Origin: Sporothrix humicola
Lineage: Eukaryota; Ascomycota; Sordariomycetes; Ophiostomatales; Ophiostomataceae
Direction: 5' to 3'
DNA length: 64,000 nucleotides
Assembly: GCA_021396245.1 (NCBI GenBank)
Contig: WNYE01000080.1
Coordinates: 1-64,000 of the forward strand
A model generated the notes under the pieces. That model ran no database searches. It had not been told where the DNA came from and was given only the letters and a program-made list of their open reading frames with translations. Made by a program: the position numbers and the translations under genes. The stretch's first letter is position 1. Each line of letters starts with the position of its first letter. Below are positions 33,685-45,900 of the stretch, piece after piece.

Positions 33685-36170
33685 TCCTCGGAGATGCTTG
33701 CAACCTGCGCTGGAATCGGCTCCAGAACGGACACTGCCTCGAACATTTCCTGCGTGATTTCTTCAGAGAACTCGGCGTGTCCCAAGTCGTCGAAATGGAA
33801 GGCGGGCGGCGGCGTCGACAGAGGAACGGCGTAGACGGGTGGCGGACTAAAAAACCCGGTGGCGTCCATGTCGAGCTCGTCTGTAGCGGCAGTGATGAGA
33901 TCCAGCGCACTGCCAATAACTGTCGGGGTTAGAAGTAAAGAGGTTAGAAATTACAGAGGCTAGACAATAAAGAAGATAGAATCAAAAAGATAGAATAACG
34001 AAATGCAGGTACATACTTGGATTGGTCAATCGTGCTTTTTGCAAGACCTGGATGCAGAACTGCAGGCAGCGCACGGCATGCTCGTTCCTGGCCATTGCTT
34101 TTGTGAGTGCCTGCACCTGCAGCAAAAAGACCGACGCGGCGATGTAGACGCTGTAGTTGAGCGACAGGACGCACGGCGCATCCTGGAACGTGCGGCAGAA
34201 CAGGTCGTAGATGCACACAATGGCAGTCGCCGACGAGACGCACTGGAACAGGTGGCTCGGGTTCGGCTCGTGGGCCAGCATCGGCCGGTGCATCAGAATG
34301 AGGAAGACATGGTAGAGGCAGCTAGATGCGTCGTTGGACTGTGGTTAGCTCTTGGTTGGATTTCCGTCACATGGCTGCTGCAGGATACTCACTTCAAGGT
34401 CACGATATGTGACGGGGGTGACAGCGGCGGCAGGCTGTGCACATTGATCTTGAGAAACTCAGGCAGCTCGGCCCACCACGTGTCCAGCGCCGCGCCCTGC
34501 TCGCGGACACAGTTGCGGACACATTCGCGGACCTGGGCGCTGGTGCTGTGTTTCTGCTGCAGCGGGTCGTACATGTGCGTCAAAATCTGGTTGAAGATGA
34601 CCGACAGGCGGCACATTTGCACAAACGACGAAGTGGAGTGTGCCTTGGTCGGCGTGTAGGCACCGTGGGCCAAACCGTGCGGCTGCCATAGTTCGTCTTC
34701 GGCCGAGTCGTCCAGCATGTGCTGCGGCGGCGAGACGAGCGACTCGCGCAGCGACGGCGACCGGCCCAGATACAGGCTGATGATCTTGTCCCAGAAGTAG
34801 CAGCTCCAGAACAGCCGCCGGCGGATCTCCATGTCCTCGTCGGACAGCGTCACGGACGAACCTGGTGCAGAGTCAAACCGGCCGTCAAGGCAGATGCCCA
34901 GGTGGTCGAGCAGGCGGAACGCAATGCCGCTGTACACCCATGCCTGCGCACACTGGCCCAGGCTGCACTCCTGGGCGCTCAGCAACAGCAGTGTCTGCAC
35001 CGCCGGGATCGAGCAGATGCCCTGCCGCAGCTCGTCAAAGATCATGTCGCGCGCATGCCGCCCAAAGACCTTGCCGTCGTCGTAGGGCACCAGCAGTTGC
35101 TGCGTCTGGACGTTGCCGCGCGCCCAGCGGACGGAGTGCGACAGCAGCGCGTTCATCAGCGTGTGTGAATAGTAAGGGCCGAGGACCGCCATGTCGCCTG
35201 CGTTGTTAGTTCGGAGGGATCAGATGCAGAGGAAGAAAAAGAGACGCAGAGACCAGAGACATACGTGTAAAGGCAGGGCGGTAGATAAAGTTGAACAACG
35301 GCTGCACCCAGCACCAGTGGATCTGCAACAAGTCCTGGAATGGTTCCTAGGAATAACCAAGTCAGGAATCAGAAATCAGTAGTAATAGTAAATAGATGAC
35401 CCGTCCTTTCGTCGCGAGTCGCTTACCGGAATCTGCGACATTGTTTCCAGCTCACGCTGATGCCAGGCATTGCGGACGAGCCGTTGTCTCTTCTCCTGCT
35501 TTTCTCGCCCTTCCAGTCTGTCTTGCCCTTCCTGCCCAGAAAGTCCGTTCAGGGAAGTCGACAGTCGGCTGCTGCTCAGGTTTCCCAGCAAATGGAAAAA
35601 GCTGGTCGATCCATGGTACGTTGTCACGCCACGGTCGTCGAGCTTCAGCCCGTCAAATCCGCCGACAAGCACATCCACGTCTGCATGCACGTCTGTTGGC
35701 AGAGATGCAGGCACATCTGCAGGCACATCTACAGACACATCCGCAGACAAAGGCCCCTTTTTCGAGATCGTTGCTCGCCGCAGTTCCGCATTCTCGGCTT
35801 CGAGCGCGCGAATGCGGCCTTCCAGCTGCTGTGTGTATGTAAGTGTGGGCGCCCTATGAGATGGAAATAACGAATAATGGTTAGTCGAAGTAGCACATTA
35901 TTTTCAATACTAATTTGACGTATGCTCTAGACTTCTTACTGTCTGTATATGCACGTATCGTCGCGTAATTCGCAGCGTGAACAACGCGGCTGGCCGCCGT
36001 CGCATTTTACCTATGGACGTAGTGGTCAGCGAACCGTCTCTCGAAACTTTGGGTCAAACAAGGGCAACTGAGCCAAGTTGCACGTCGAGTCTCGAGTCTT
36101 ATCCCACTTTTCGCTTCCGGCATGTTTCGCACGTGAATGCGCTGCCTCTAGACTCGCGCAGTGGCGGCAT
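33675..36170 (-). CDS. Zn2Cys6 fungal transcription factor (MHR family)
   Basis: Nuclear binuclear-zinc-cluster activator. Seven exons: 36170-36108, 36010-35940, 35853-35427, 35346-35265, 35197-34393, 34321-34017, 33919-33675; all phases agree, giving 665 aa. The zinc cluster is split across the first two short exons: TCETCRKRK, then VKCDGGQPRCSRCELRDDTC, so all six cysteines are present. A short coiled coil follows (YTQQLEGRIRALEAENAEL). The middle homology region spans about 240-520, with VYSGIAFRLLDHLGICLD, RRRLFWSCYFWDKIISLYLGR and PSHIVTLNCLYHVFLILMHRPML. Choosing the acceptor at 34322 rather than the CACAG 17 nt upstream is required to reach that last motif in frame. The C-terminus is acidic and Pro-rich, a likely activation region. 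Gene order suggests it controls the adjacent hydrolase and transporter. Confidence 0.9.
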
Positions 36171-36658
36171 TTTGAAGCCTGCATCTGCGGTTCGGTTCTT
36201 TGATTGTGTCGCCGTGTGATAGAATGTTGTGAAACGTTGTGAAGGATAGTGGGAAGTGAGTGCAGGCCCTGGAACGGTGCCTCGTCCGAGAAGAGTCGTG
36301 AGAGTGGGTCCTCACTGGCTCCGTACACCGGCCGGATGTCCATAAGAGGCAGTCACGTGGCACGGCGATCACCCGCGAGACGGAACCCAAGCCCCGAGCC
36401 CCGGTAATTGACGGGCGGGCGCCGTATGAAGAGCTGACGATGATGCTGCTGGTACGCACACTGGAAATTATTCGTAAGAAAACTAGTATTAAAACCGGCA
36501 TCGAAATTGATAAAAAACTAATAAACAAAACAAAACGCGAACATCGCCACATCCGTTAATGACGACCACAACAACATGTGAGCAAAAATAAAACACAGAG
36601 TAAAAGGAAACGACAAAGAAATATCATAAAAAAGACATTCGCCAAAATCAACAAAAAA
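36171..36658. other. Promoter region of the Zn2Cys6 gene
   Basis: About 490 bp upstream of the regulator, ending at the 5S rRNA gene. Ordinary composition at first, AT-rich from 36,460. No gene is seen. Confidence 0.4.
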
Positions 36659-36777
36659 ACGTACAGCAGCGGGTATTCGCTGGTCGTCACCGACCCAACT
36701 ACTAATCCGCCGATTACTGGTTTGACTAGGGGAGAGCGGACGGGATCCCGTATTTTCCAGTATCTATGGCCGTACGT
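36659..36777 (-). rRNA. 5S rRNA: 5S ribosomal RNA
   Basis: Read on the minus strand, this 119-nt segment begins ACGTACGGCCATA and ends CTGCTGTACGT. It contains the hallmark internal blocks GGGATCCCGTCCGCTC and TTAGTAGTTGGGTCGGTGACG, followed by ACCAGCGAA. The two ends pair over nine bases (one G-U), forming helix I, and TACTGG pairs with CCAGTA. The transcript would end in a T run (36653-36659 on the plus strand as A), the normal RNA polymerase III terminator. Single dispersed 5S genes, rather than tandem arrays, are usual in many filamentous ascomycetes. Some loop positions differ from the form I remember from Neurospora, so it could be a divergent copy, but the stems are intact. Confidence 0.92.
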
Positions 36778-37021
36778 GGAAGGTGCTGCGTTGTAGAGAC
36801 ATTATATGTCCTTGACGAGAAAGTGTCGATAGTCCTTGACATGGTCTTGACTTGATCTTACTTTCTTTTTGTATTAACGTCTTGCTCGTATCTTAATATA
36901 TTGTAGCAACTACGGAAGCTTTTAAGAAAACATGGTGCATCTCAAGACATTGCCACATTCAATCACAATTTAATATGGAAAGGTTGTTTGTGGAAACACA
37001 AATTTTATTGATCAAGAATCA

Positions 37022-37131
37022 CAGGCGTGCGGATTAAACGCACCGCCGGCTTCTATAATAGAGAAAAAAAAAAAAAACTGATCACCCTGAAAGAAAGGGA
37101 AGTCAGATGTGCGGATAGAACGCACCATCTG
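37022..37131. repeat. Two related hairpins with compensating stem changes
   Basis: Copy 1 has GTGCG at 37027-37031, seven loop bases and CGCAC at 37039-37043. Copy 2 has the same arms at 37109-37113 and 37121-37125. In both, one unpaired C follows and the stem continues outward with different but mostly pairing bases (AGGC/GCCG-type in copy 1, CAGAT/ATCTG in copy 2). The start-to-start distance is 82 bp. Confidence 0.65.
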
Positions 37132-37963
37132 CTTCAAAAAAGGGAAAATAGAAACAAAAGCATCACTCACCTTACCATACCATTCTCAACCACCGACGTG
37201 TGCATGGGCAGGCAGTCACTCAATCACGAGCAATGTAGTACTCGGGCTACTAGTACTCGCGTTAGTTGCGGCAGGACTGCCGGTCGCACCAGGTGGCGGA
37301 CACACATTGACGAAACAACCACTGGCAATCGCGCTCACTGCACCCCTGGAGGGTAGTTGTAGCATGATCACAGAGTGCATGCTCGGCCGTCTCTGCAAAA
37401 TGACCGCACAGGAAATATATCTGAGTGACAATGATGAAGCACATCTTGGTGGTTGAAAGGTAGTCCTTTTTTTTGGTTGTTGTGTCTGTTTTGAAGTTTT
37501 TTTGTCGGCGTTGAAGGTTTTGCGACTGTTTTTGCGATTTTCTGAGGTTTGAGGGTGATGATCTTCTAAAATGGAATCGAAACAAAATCATGAGATGTCG
37601 TCCGCACTTATACTTGTTTCGTTTCCATGTTGAAGACATCGTGAACATGAATCTGAACAGATACAGATGATCCAGGTACGGTACAAGAATTTCAAACGTC
37701 TAGCTGTGAACATGATTTGGGTGGTTTTAGACCACGAAAAAACCAAGGACAGTACTGCTTTTTCGGACGTTAGGAACCTTTGAACCATCCCAGCAGAATG
37801 TACATACGAGATCAATGAACAAATGAACAAATGAACAATCAACAATTCAACAAATAAACTTATACAGGCGCTCAAGGCACGATAAGTGCAAACTGGTAGA
37901 GCCGTCTTATGCACTGAGTGCAAATCGTGTTCGTTGGTCAGTCATTGTTGTTCTGACCCGGGA

Positions 37964-38001
37964 TTTCTTTGTTTCTTTGTTTCTTTGTTTCCTTGTTTCC
38001 T
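37964..38001. repeat. T/C-rich microsatellite (TTTCTTTG-like)
   Basis: Four to five 7-8 nt units of TTTCTTTG type, degenerating to TTTCCTTG at the right end. Confidence 0.8.
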
Positions 38002-41000
38002 TTTTCAGCCTTGTTTTGATTTTTGCAAGTGTATGTACGTGTATTTATCGAATTGTGAACTTTCTTTGTGTCTCGTGTATCAAGGCTTTGATTTCCTCTC
38101 TGTTCATTTTATGTGAGTATTGCTCACATCGCATGATGTGCAAGAACCAGCTGCCATATTGTGTGGTCCTTCACTCTTGAGTTTTACTTTATTTCTTTCT
38201 TTTTCGTCGTAGATCAGGTATTGTTTAATTAAATCATACAGAATACACGCTGTAAGAGGATTGGCTCAACAGTGCGGCAGCTTTAAGAGTTGAAAATAAT
38301 CATCACAGCATAGCTGATACTATTGGCATCATTTGTGCTCGTGTATTGCCTGGCATTTACACAGACATATGCGAAATGAAGAAATCCTCGAATACATGGT
38401 ATGAAGTAAAGCGAGCTCAAGTAATACATTCGTCTACAAGCCAATGGCCGGCTACTTGTAGTTTTAACTGCTAATAGCTGATATATTGAGTGTGGCGATG
38501 ATTTTTGAAACTTAAAGAGACAGTTTCATATAGACATACATCCACGACGTATGGCTCAGGTTTAAAACATAGAGGAGTATATATATGGTCGATTCATCTT
38601 ATTTTTCTCAGCATCAACATAAAAAACAGATGCAAAGATATAAAATATACACATATACGTAAAGCTATTCATAAAGGAAGGAGAAGGAAGTCAAACGAAA
38701 CGATATAAACGAGAAAAACACGTCGTATTACACCGTCTGGGAATCGGAGCCAAAAGGCTATCGGTATTACATAAGAACTTCAGGGTGAACAGTTCCTCAA
38801 ATGAAGTCACATTATGGGTAACTAATCGCATCAGCTCACACCCAAGCCAGTCCTTGACAAGTCATTTATTTGATTTTATTTCAAAGAAAAATAAAATCTA
38901 CTCCGGAGTACACGCTCTATCAACAATGATATCAGCAGCATGGCGCGTGTGTTTTACCAGGCGCAGCTGTCAACACTAGCAGTAGCACTCACGCAAGCAA
39001 CAGCATGTTCTCCAGTCACAACGGCCTACCAGGGCAACTCACGGCTGTTCATGGCACCTGTCGAGGCGATGCTGGACATGGAGCCGCCAAACTGGCTGAC
39101 TCGACACCCTGGAAGCACATCACGTCTCCTCTTCTGATGGTTTCTGTAGCGTGTTCAATGATCGCCATCCGCTGGATTTCTTATTTGCAATTGCCTTTAT
39201 TCCGCTGGTATTTCTCTGGCCGCCTAGAGAGCACCCCTGTCAGCGTGTCAAAATCCTCCGTCCCCTCATCGAGCTATTCTTTTGCTGGCGATGATCGCTG
39301 CCTTTTTCCGGCAGGTCATTCTGGTAGTGTACATTTTTATGCAGTAATTCCTTACTCACAGGAGATGATCCTCCGCAAGCTTGTTTCTGGCCAGACCGTG
39401 GCTCCTTTGTGCACGAGGCTATCATTCCCGGCTATCACTCTGGGGCTGTCATTCCTCGACTGCATTCCTTTCTTGCTCACTCTTTTGTTTCTTTCGCTAT
39501 TTCTTTCCCCATCTCACGCATCGTATTCTCAGCATCTTGCCGACGGACAGAGTAAAGATCTCACTCCGTATTCCACAGAAAACGGAGATGGCATAGAAGC
39601 TCAGGAGGTCGCAATGGGCTTAGACGCGACCGTGCTGTTCTCGCAGTCTGAGAGGATGCCATTTGTTCGTATTGCCAGTCATCCTCACGCGATTGTCACC
39701 GCTTTCTTATCGAATCTTTGCCAATCCCTTTTTTTCTGTCTCTTTTCTCGCCGCCGCTTGTCAACTGCCGCAAAGTGCCAAAGTGTTTTCTTTCGCTGCT
39801 GTGGCACTTTGTCCCCCTCGTCTTGGTGTCCCTTTTCGCGGTAAAACGTGGTCGAGCTTTTGCTGGTCTCGCCCTCCTCTCCTCGACGCTGGCTAATCAA
39901 AATAGAATAAACAATGTCTTGGCACATATTTTTTCAAGGGACTGACCACCATCTTCCCCACACCCCTGCCGTGTCTCCCGAAAGCGTAGAAAGGCAAAAG
40001 GGCAAAAGTATCTGAACAGGGCCACTCACTTGCTGAAGTCAAGTCGTCGGTCCTCTTTTGATTCTCTGGTTCGGGGCACGGAGCCAAAAAGAACAATTGG
40101 AAAAAAGACAGCAAGAAGAAACAGAAAAAGAGGCCCCTGCAGATGTGCCGTCTGGGCGGATGAGGCACATTTTTGGGTTTTCTGTGTTTGTTTCTCGTTT
40201 CCATTCCTTCCTGTCGGCGTTTCTCGTCTCCTTGCATTGCCAACCGGCCCGTCGTCGTTGCTGCTGGGCCAAGAGGTGGCATCGCGTATGTCGTAAAGGG
40301 TCTGTCTTGCACGTCGTACTCGCATCTCTGAAATCTCTGGGCGTGTCTTGACCTGCCTCTTGCCCCTTTCCCAGAGGATCGTGCTTTCTCAGTCAGTATT
40401 ATCCAGTCGAATCGCTCCTTCCCTGGCCCTGGTCAGGCCCTGGACTTGCCCTGAACTACCACTGGTCTGGCCTGGGCTGACCTGTCCAGGACTGGTCTAG
40501 CCTCCCCAATATGGTCTTTCCCTTTTATCTGACCTTGGATCCCCCCCATCCTGCCCTCTAAAAATAACAAAGAACAAGATAACCTTCTTTCCTGTCCCTG
40601 CCTTCCCGTTGCACTAGCAGTAGAAAGAGGAAAGCAACGCGTGCCGGAAGAGTAAGACACGAGCGGCGTTGCTGCATTGTGCATTGTAAATATGGACAAA
40701 GAACAGCCAGCGAACTGCTGTCCCAACAAACTGCCTTGATAGATTGATTAGCTATGCCGAGAAATCGGTGACAAGGTCAAGAAAAGTGCACATTATTTTC
40801 CGCCCATTCACTACTCACCTTTCCGGCCCCTTGCAAGGCCAAGTCCTCCGGCGCGTCTTGTCACTTTGCCGACTCGGACAGCTTGGAAATTGAATAGTCT
40901 TATTATCGTATTTCCACTTTGGGCCGATTCCCACTCCACGACCACGTTCTCGCTCCAAAAATGCCCCAGAATAATATATCACCAAGGTAAAGCTCCATTG

Positions 41001-42960
41001 TAAAACTAATGCCAAGACTTTTGGAGGCGCACCTGTTCTTTCCTTTTTTTCTGTTCTTTCATCCATTTTCCAGTTATCAGTCTCCCAACGGGAAAGACAG
41101 ATATCTGTTGGAGAGGCAGGCACGCCGCACGCTGTGAGGAAGGTGCGCCCAAAGACGAGCGGCGCAAAAAGGGGGCAAAGAGAAGGAGCTGAATCCGATA
41201 GACAGAAAGAAGAAAACACGAGGAAAGAGAGAAAAGTCTTGGCACTTTGTCTCCTCTCGCCGCCGTTTTCCCTCCTCTTGAAGGCCCCGCGCACCCATAC
41301 CACTCGCAGACAGAAGGAGCCACCCGTGAGAACAGGAGGAACAGGAATTAAAACAGTTGTGTCTTGGCAAAGACAAGCCCAGCCCACCCAGCCCGAGAAG
41401 AGGAAAGACACAAAAAAGACACGATCGCAGCTGCTGCCCGCGCGCCGCTCTTCCCCCAAAAAGCCAAGACAAAGCCACTGGTCCGCAGCCTGGTCCTTCT
41501 TCTTCTTCTTTGGCTGCGACTCTCGAGCCTCTCTCCTTTCTCTTTCCTTTTATTGTTCTTTCTCGCGACCAAACGACACGGCCTTCGTTCTTTCCTTTAT
41601 CGGCCTCTTTTCTTGCGACTGCCTGTTCAGCTTCTTTCCTTCCGTTTCCTCAGCGTCCTCTTTCGCTCCTTCCGTCCCCGTTCTTTCAGCCGCCTTCCAC
41701 GGCCGGACAGTGATGCGCGTGCCTTCCCCACAGCAAGCAACGTCTTTCAGTAATCCCCAGACAACCTCGATTTCGCCTTCTCTGCGCCTTGCCCTCGTCG
41801 CCTCACCTATTCTTTTTCTTCTTTTACAGCTTCACATCATCCTACCCTCCGCCCAAGTCGACACCCTTCTCGCAGCATCTTACGGTGTTTTCTTCTCGAC
41901 TCTCCTCGCGGTTGTAGCTTGATCTACATCGTGTCCCGCCCACCTACAACCAGACAGCCTGTCTCTCTTGACCCGCTTCCCGGCAAAACGGCTTCCTCAC
42001 ACCAACAATACGACAAACCTTGTTTCTCTTATTCTTATTTTTATTGTCCGCATATGCTCTATTTTGCAGCAACCACTCCTTTTTCTCGCCCTTTTTGCCC
42101 TCGCGTATGCCCTCTCTTTCCCGTCGAATATATCTCCAATATGCCGCACATCAACCGCTGGTAAACTCAAAAAGGGGAAAAGGGAAGAAAAAGAACAAGC
42201 CGAAGAACACATAATTCTCCGTGCTAGTTTTCCTTTCTTTGCGTCGTACATTCACACTCGCATACATCGATCCTTCAAGCCTCGACAGTGGTCAGACTCA
42301 CTCTCCTTCTCGCCATATCGCTCTGTCGCTCTTTCAGGCTCTCATTTTACTCCTTCGGCTTTCTTTCTCTGGACTCCCCAGTTTTGGTGACCTGTTTGGA
42401 CAGTTCCTAGTCGCCATTCGCTAGCCTTCTCCGCAGCTGCTTATTCTTATTCAATCGGAGCCTACATCTGTCGTGTTCGCGTTTCTGTTGTGGGTAGTGC
42501 TGTGTTCCGTATTCCGTACGAGCTCCAGCTATTTACGAAGTAACAAGACAGCTCCACAGCCGCGCGCTCAGGGGTCAATTGCCACTACTACCCTACCGCC
42601 AGAGAAACAATCCCAACATCGACAATCCGACGACCGCGCACGCAACCACTCTCAAACACAAGATTCGAGTTTCGGAGTTCACCCTTCCCAGCAGCACATC
42701 AGCCGCCGACTGGGTTCGTTTACAAGTTCTGATTACTTGACAAGAAAAAAACCAGGCCGTGCCCATTCAATTGGTGTCGCGGATGACGTTGTGACAGCTC
42801 CACGGACTTTTTTGACGTTAGTGCTGTTGCCCACGTTTCGTTTTTGCGCCGTTCATTCTTGACGTTTTTTTTTTGGATTTCGCCTCCTTGACCTTTTTTC
42901 TCTTGCGGCTTTCCAGCTTCGAACGCCCTCACTTCGAGGACGTTCCTAACCACAGCGATC

Positions 42961-45900
42961 ATGGCATTGCTGCGATTCAGGCGGTACCGCGTCTTCGTCT
43001 TTGGCGCCGCCCTCTTCCTCTTCCTCATATTCCGCCTATCGCACAACTCGCAATTAGGCGCCCACCACACAACAATCTACAAGGGTTATTCAGCACCACC
43101 TGACTCCGATTCAAGTTCGGGATCCTTCGGCGGGAGTTATGGCGGCGTCAGCGGCAATACCGACGCCGGCGCCTCTCCCCAAGATGCTGCCCCGGACGTA
43201 GGACCTCCCGTTTTCGCTGAGCCCAAGGCCAAGGCCGAAAAGGTGGTTCCTCCAGCACAGTCGATGGCCCTACCTCAACTCCGCACGAGCCTCGAGGTCA
43301 AGGGCTCTTATGGCATCCCGACCGGCCCCCGATCAGTAAAACCGGCAGCACCACAGCAGACCGAAACGCCAGAAGCGGAGGGCGCATTCAACTCCAACCG
43401 CGTTCAGCAGGTCGACCCTCCGGCCGCCCTCCAGGAAACCGTTGCTCCTATCGCTGCCAACCCAACAGTCAAGGAAAAGCCCATTCTCTCGACCAGCGTC
43501 ATCCACTGGATGAAGATGGCAGAACACTTCCCCATCCCCGAAGAGTCCCTCATCCTTCTTCCGACCGGCTCGCCAGTCCCGATTCCCAAAATCCAGCACA
43601 AGTTTGGCGCAGAATCCGAAGCCGCCCGCGAGATCCGCGAAACACGCTTGGCCGCTGTGCGCAGCGAAATGGAGCATGCATGGTCTGGCTACCGTACGTA
43701 CGCCTGGACTCACGACGAGCTTAAGCCTGTCAGCAAGGGTTCCCACGACCCTTTCTGCGGCTGGGCTGCGTCTCTTGTCGATGCCCTGGATACACTTTGG
43801 ATCATGGAAATGTACGACGAGTTTGATGCGGCATACGAGGCGGTCAAGGACATTGACTTTACCACAACACCATACCGTAACGAGATCCCGGTCTTTGAGA
43901 CTATCATTCGCTACCTTGGCGGTCTCATTGCTGCATACGACATTTCGGGTGGCAGCAAGGGCAAGTACCCTGTGCTCCTGGGCAAGGCTGTAGAGCTTGC
44001 CGAGATTCTCATGGGCGTCTTTGATACACCTAACCGCATGCCCATCCTCTACTACAACTGGAAGCCGGCCTTTTTCTCGCAGCCCAAGGCCGCCTCCAGC
44101 AGTGTCAGCGTTGCGGAGTTGGGATCCATGAGCATGGAATTTACTCGCCTGGCCCAGCTGACTGGCCACAACAAGTACTATGACGCCATTGCCCGCATCA
44201 CCGATGCTTTCGAGGAATGGCAAAACCGCGCCAATGCCACAGCCATCCCGGGCATCTTCCCCGAGCACGTTGATGCTTCTGGATGTAACCGTACAAAGGC
44301 CGCGATCCAGGAGGCAGAGAACGCCAGCAGACTGGCCCAGGCGCAAATGGTTACCGCCAATGACACCGAGTTCGAACCCGTCGGCTACAAGCCAAGCCAG
44401 CCCGACTCCGACCCCATGGTGGCCCAGGATAAGGTGGCGCTCGCAAAAACCATGCCGGCGGACCTGGAGTTCCGTGTCAACCCGGCCACTGAAGAGGGCA
44501 AGCCAGCCACGGGCGAGTTCCGTGCTGTTGATAAGGATAGCGCGGATGCTGCCGTCATCGGAAAGCGTGGCATTGTTGAGGCTGCAGCGGCCGCCCAGGG
44601 AAGCACGCCACAGGTCGCCTCTGCGCCTTCGAATTCAGTCCCCCCACCCGCCATCAAATCGACTTCGGGCATGCAGCATGCCAATAAGCCGGCGACTGGT
44701 CCCATTGCCGCGAACGGCAAAGTCGCCAAGTTCGACTGTATCCCAATGGGCCTAACTGGTGGCGGCTATTCGGACTCGTACAGCATGGGTGGAAGCCAGG
44801 ATTCCACCTACGAATACTTCCCAAAGGTATGTTGTAATAGGAGGCTCGTACTCGACGTCTGTTTAAACCATGCGCTAACATACAATTAGCAATACCTTCT
44901 TCTCGGTGGTCTCGTTCCCAAGTACAAGGCGATGCATGAAAAGGTGGTCGAGGCAGTCAAGAAATACTTGCTCTTCCGGCCCCTAATCAAGGACGACCGT
45001 GATATTCTATTTTCTGCCAAAGTTTCCAGTCGGGATGGTACGGACAAGGACCTGTCCTACACCTACGAGATCACTCACTTGACCTGTTTCCTTGGCGGCA
45101 TGTTTGCCATGGGCGGCCGCATCTTTGATCGCCCAGAGGATGTTGAGATCGGCGCAAAGCTGGCCGACGGCTGCGCATGGGCATACGAGGCAATGCCGAT
45201 GGGCGTCATGCCTGAATGGTCTATCATCACGCCCTGCGAGGACAAGACGCACTGTCCGTGGAACGAGAGTGCTTGGTATGAAGTATTGGACCCCAACTCG
45301 TCCTGGCGCCTCAAGCGTTTGCAGGAATACGAAGACAACATGAAGGAATGGACCATCAAGAAGGACGAGATCAAGGCGCTGCAGCAGGCGCGTATTGAGC
45401 AGCTGGAGCGTGAGCGGCAGGCTGCTGCGAATGGAGACGTTTCGGCTCCAGCAAACGCAGCAGAAGTTGCAAGCGATCCCGAGACGCCCCTCGGCGCTGG
45501 CAGCGTCGGCAAGCGTGCAGTGGGCGGCGCTGACACAACACCGCTCACAGCCGCAGACAGGGTGGCCATTGCCGAGAAGGAAAAGACACTAAACGGTGAC
45601 CTGGACCTCAATGCTGCGAAGAAACCAGAGGAGGAGCCGCTCCCAGACCTCGTTATCCCGCCTATGCCCGAACGCCCCGAAAATCACGAGGAGTGGGTGA
45701 AGAGACGCATCGAACGCGACAGTCTCGTTCCCGGCTTTGTTAGCATGAACGACAGACGCTACATTCTCCGGCCCGAAGCCATCGAGTCGGTCTGGTACAT
45801 GTACCGCATCACGGGCGATCCGACGTGGCAGGAGAAGGGCTGGAAGATGTTCCAGGCCGTGATCCACGCCACTCGCACTCAGTACGGCCACAGCGCCATT

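Larger units (their letters stand above)
36778..42960. other. Gene-poor interval between the 5S gene and the GH47 gene
   Basis: 6.2 kb without a convincing gene. The first part (to about 38.9 kb) is AT-rich and contains the duplicated hairpins at 37022-37131 and a TTTCTTTG microsatellite. At 39005-39844 an ATG-initiated frame of 279 codons is open, with a hydrophobic Leu/Phe-rich middle; it has no recognised domain, no signal peptide and C/T-biased composition, so I treat it as doubtful. From about 41.1 kb on, the DNA is C/T-rich on the plus strand and probably serves as promoter and leader of the mannosidase gene. Confidence 0.5.

Noticed and set aside
39005..39844. 279-codon ATG frame in gene-poor DNA
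   Set aside because: Not called as a gene: C/T-biased composition, no domain and no splice-consistent neighbours. Reported only as a region to check.
40437..40502. CTGG/CCTGG-rich imperfect repetition
   Set aside because: Short, irregular units without consistent period; not separable from simple compositional bias.
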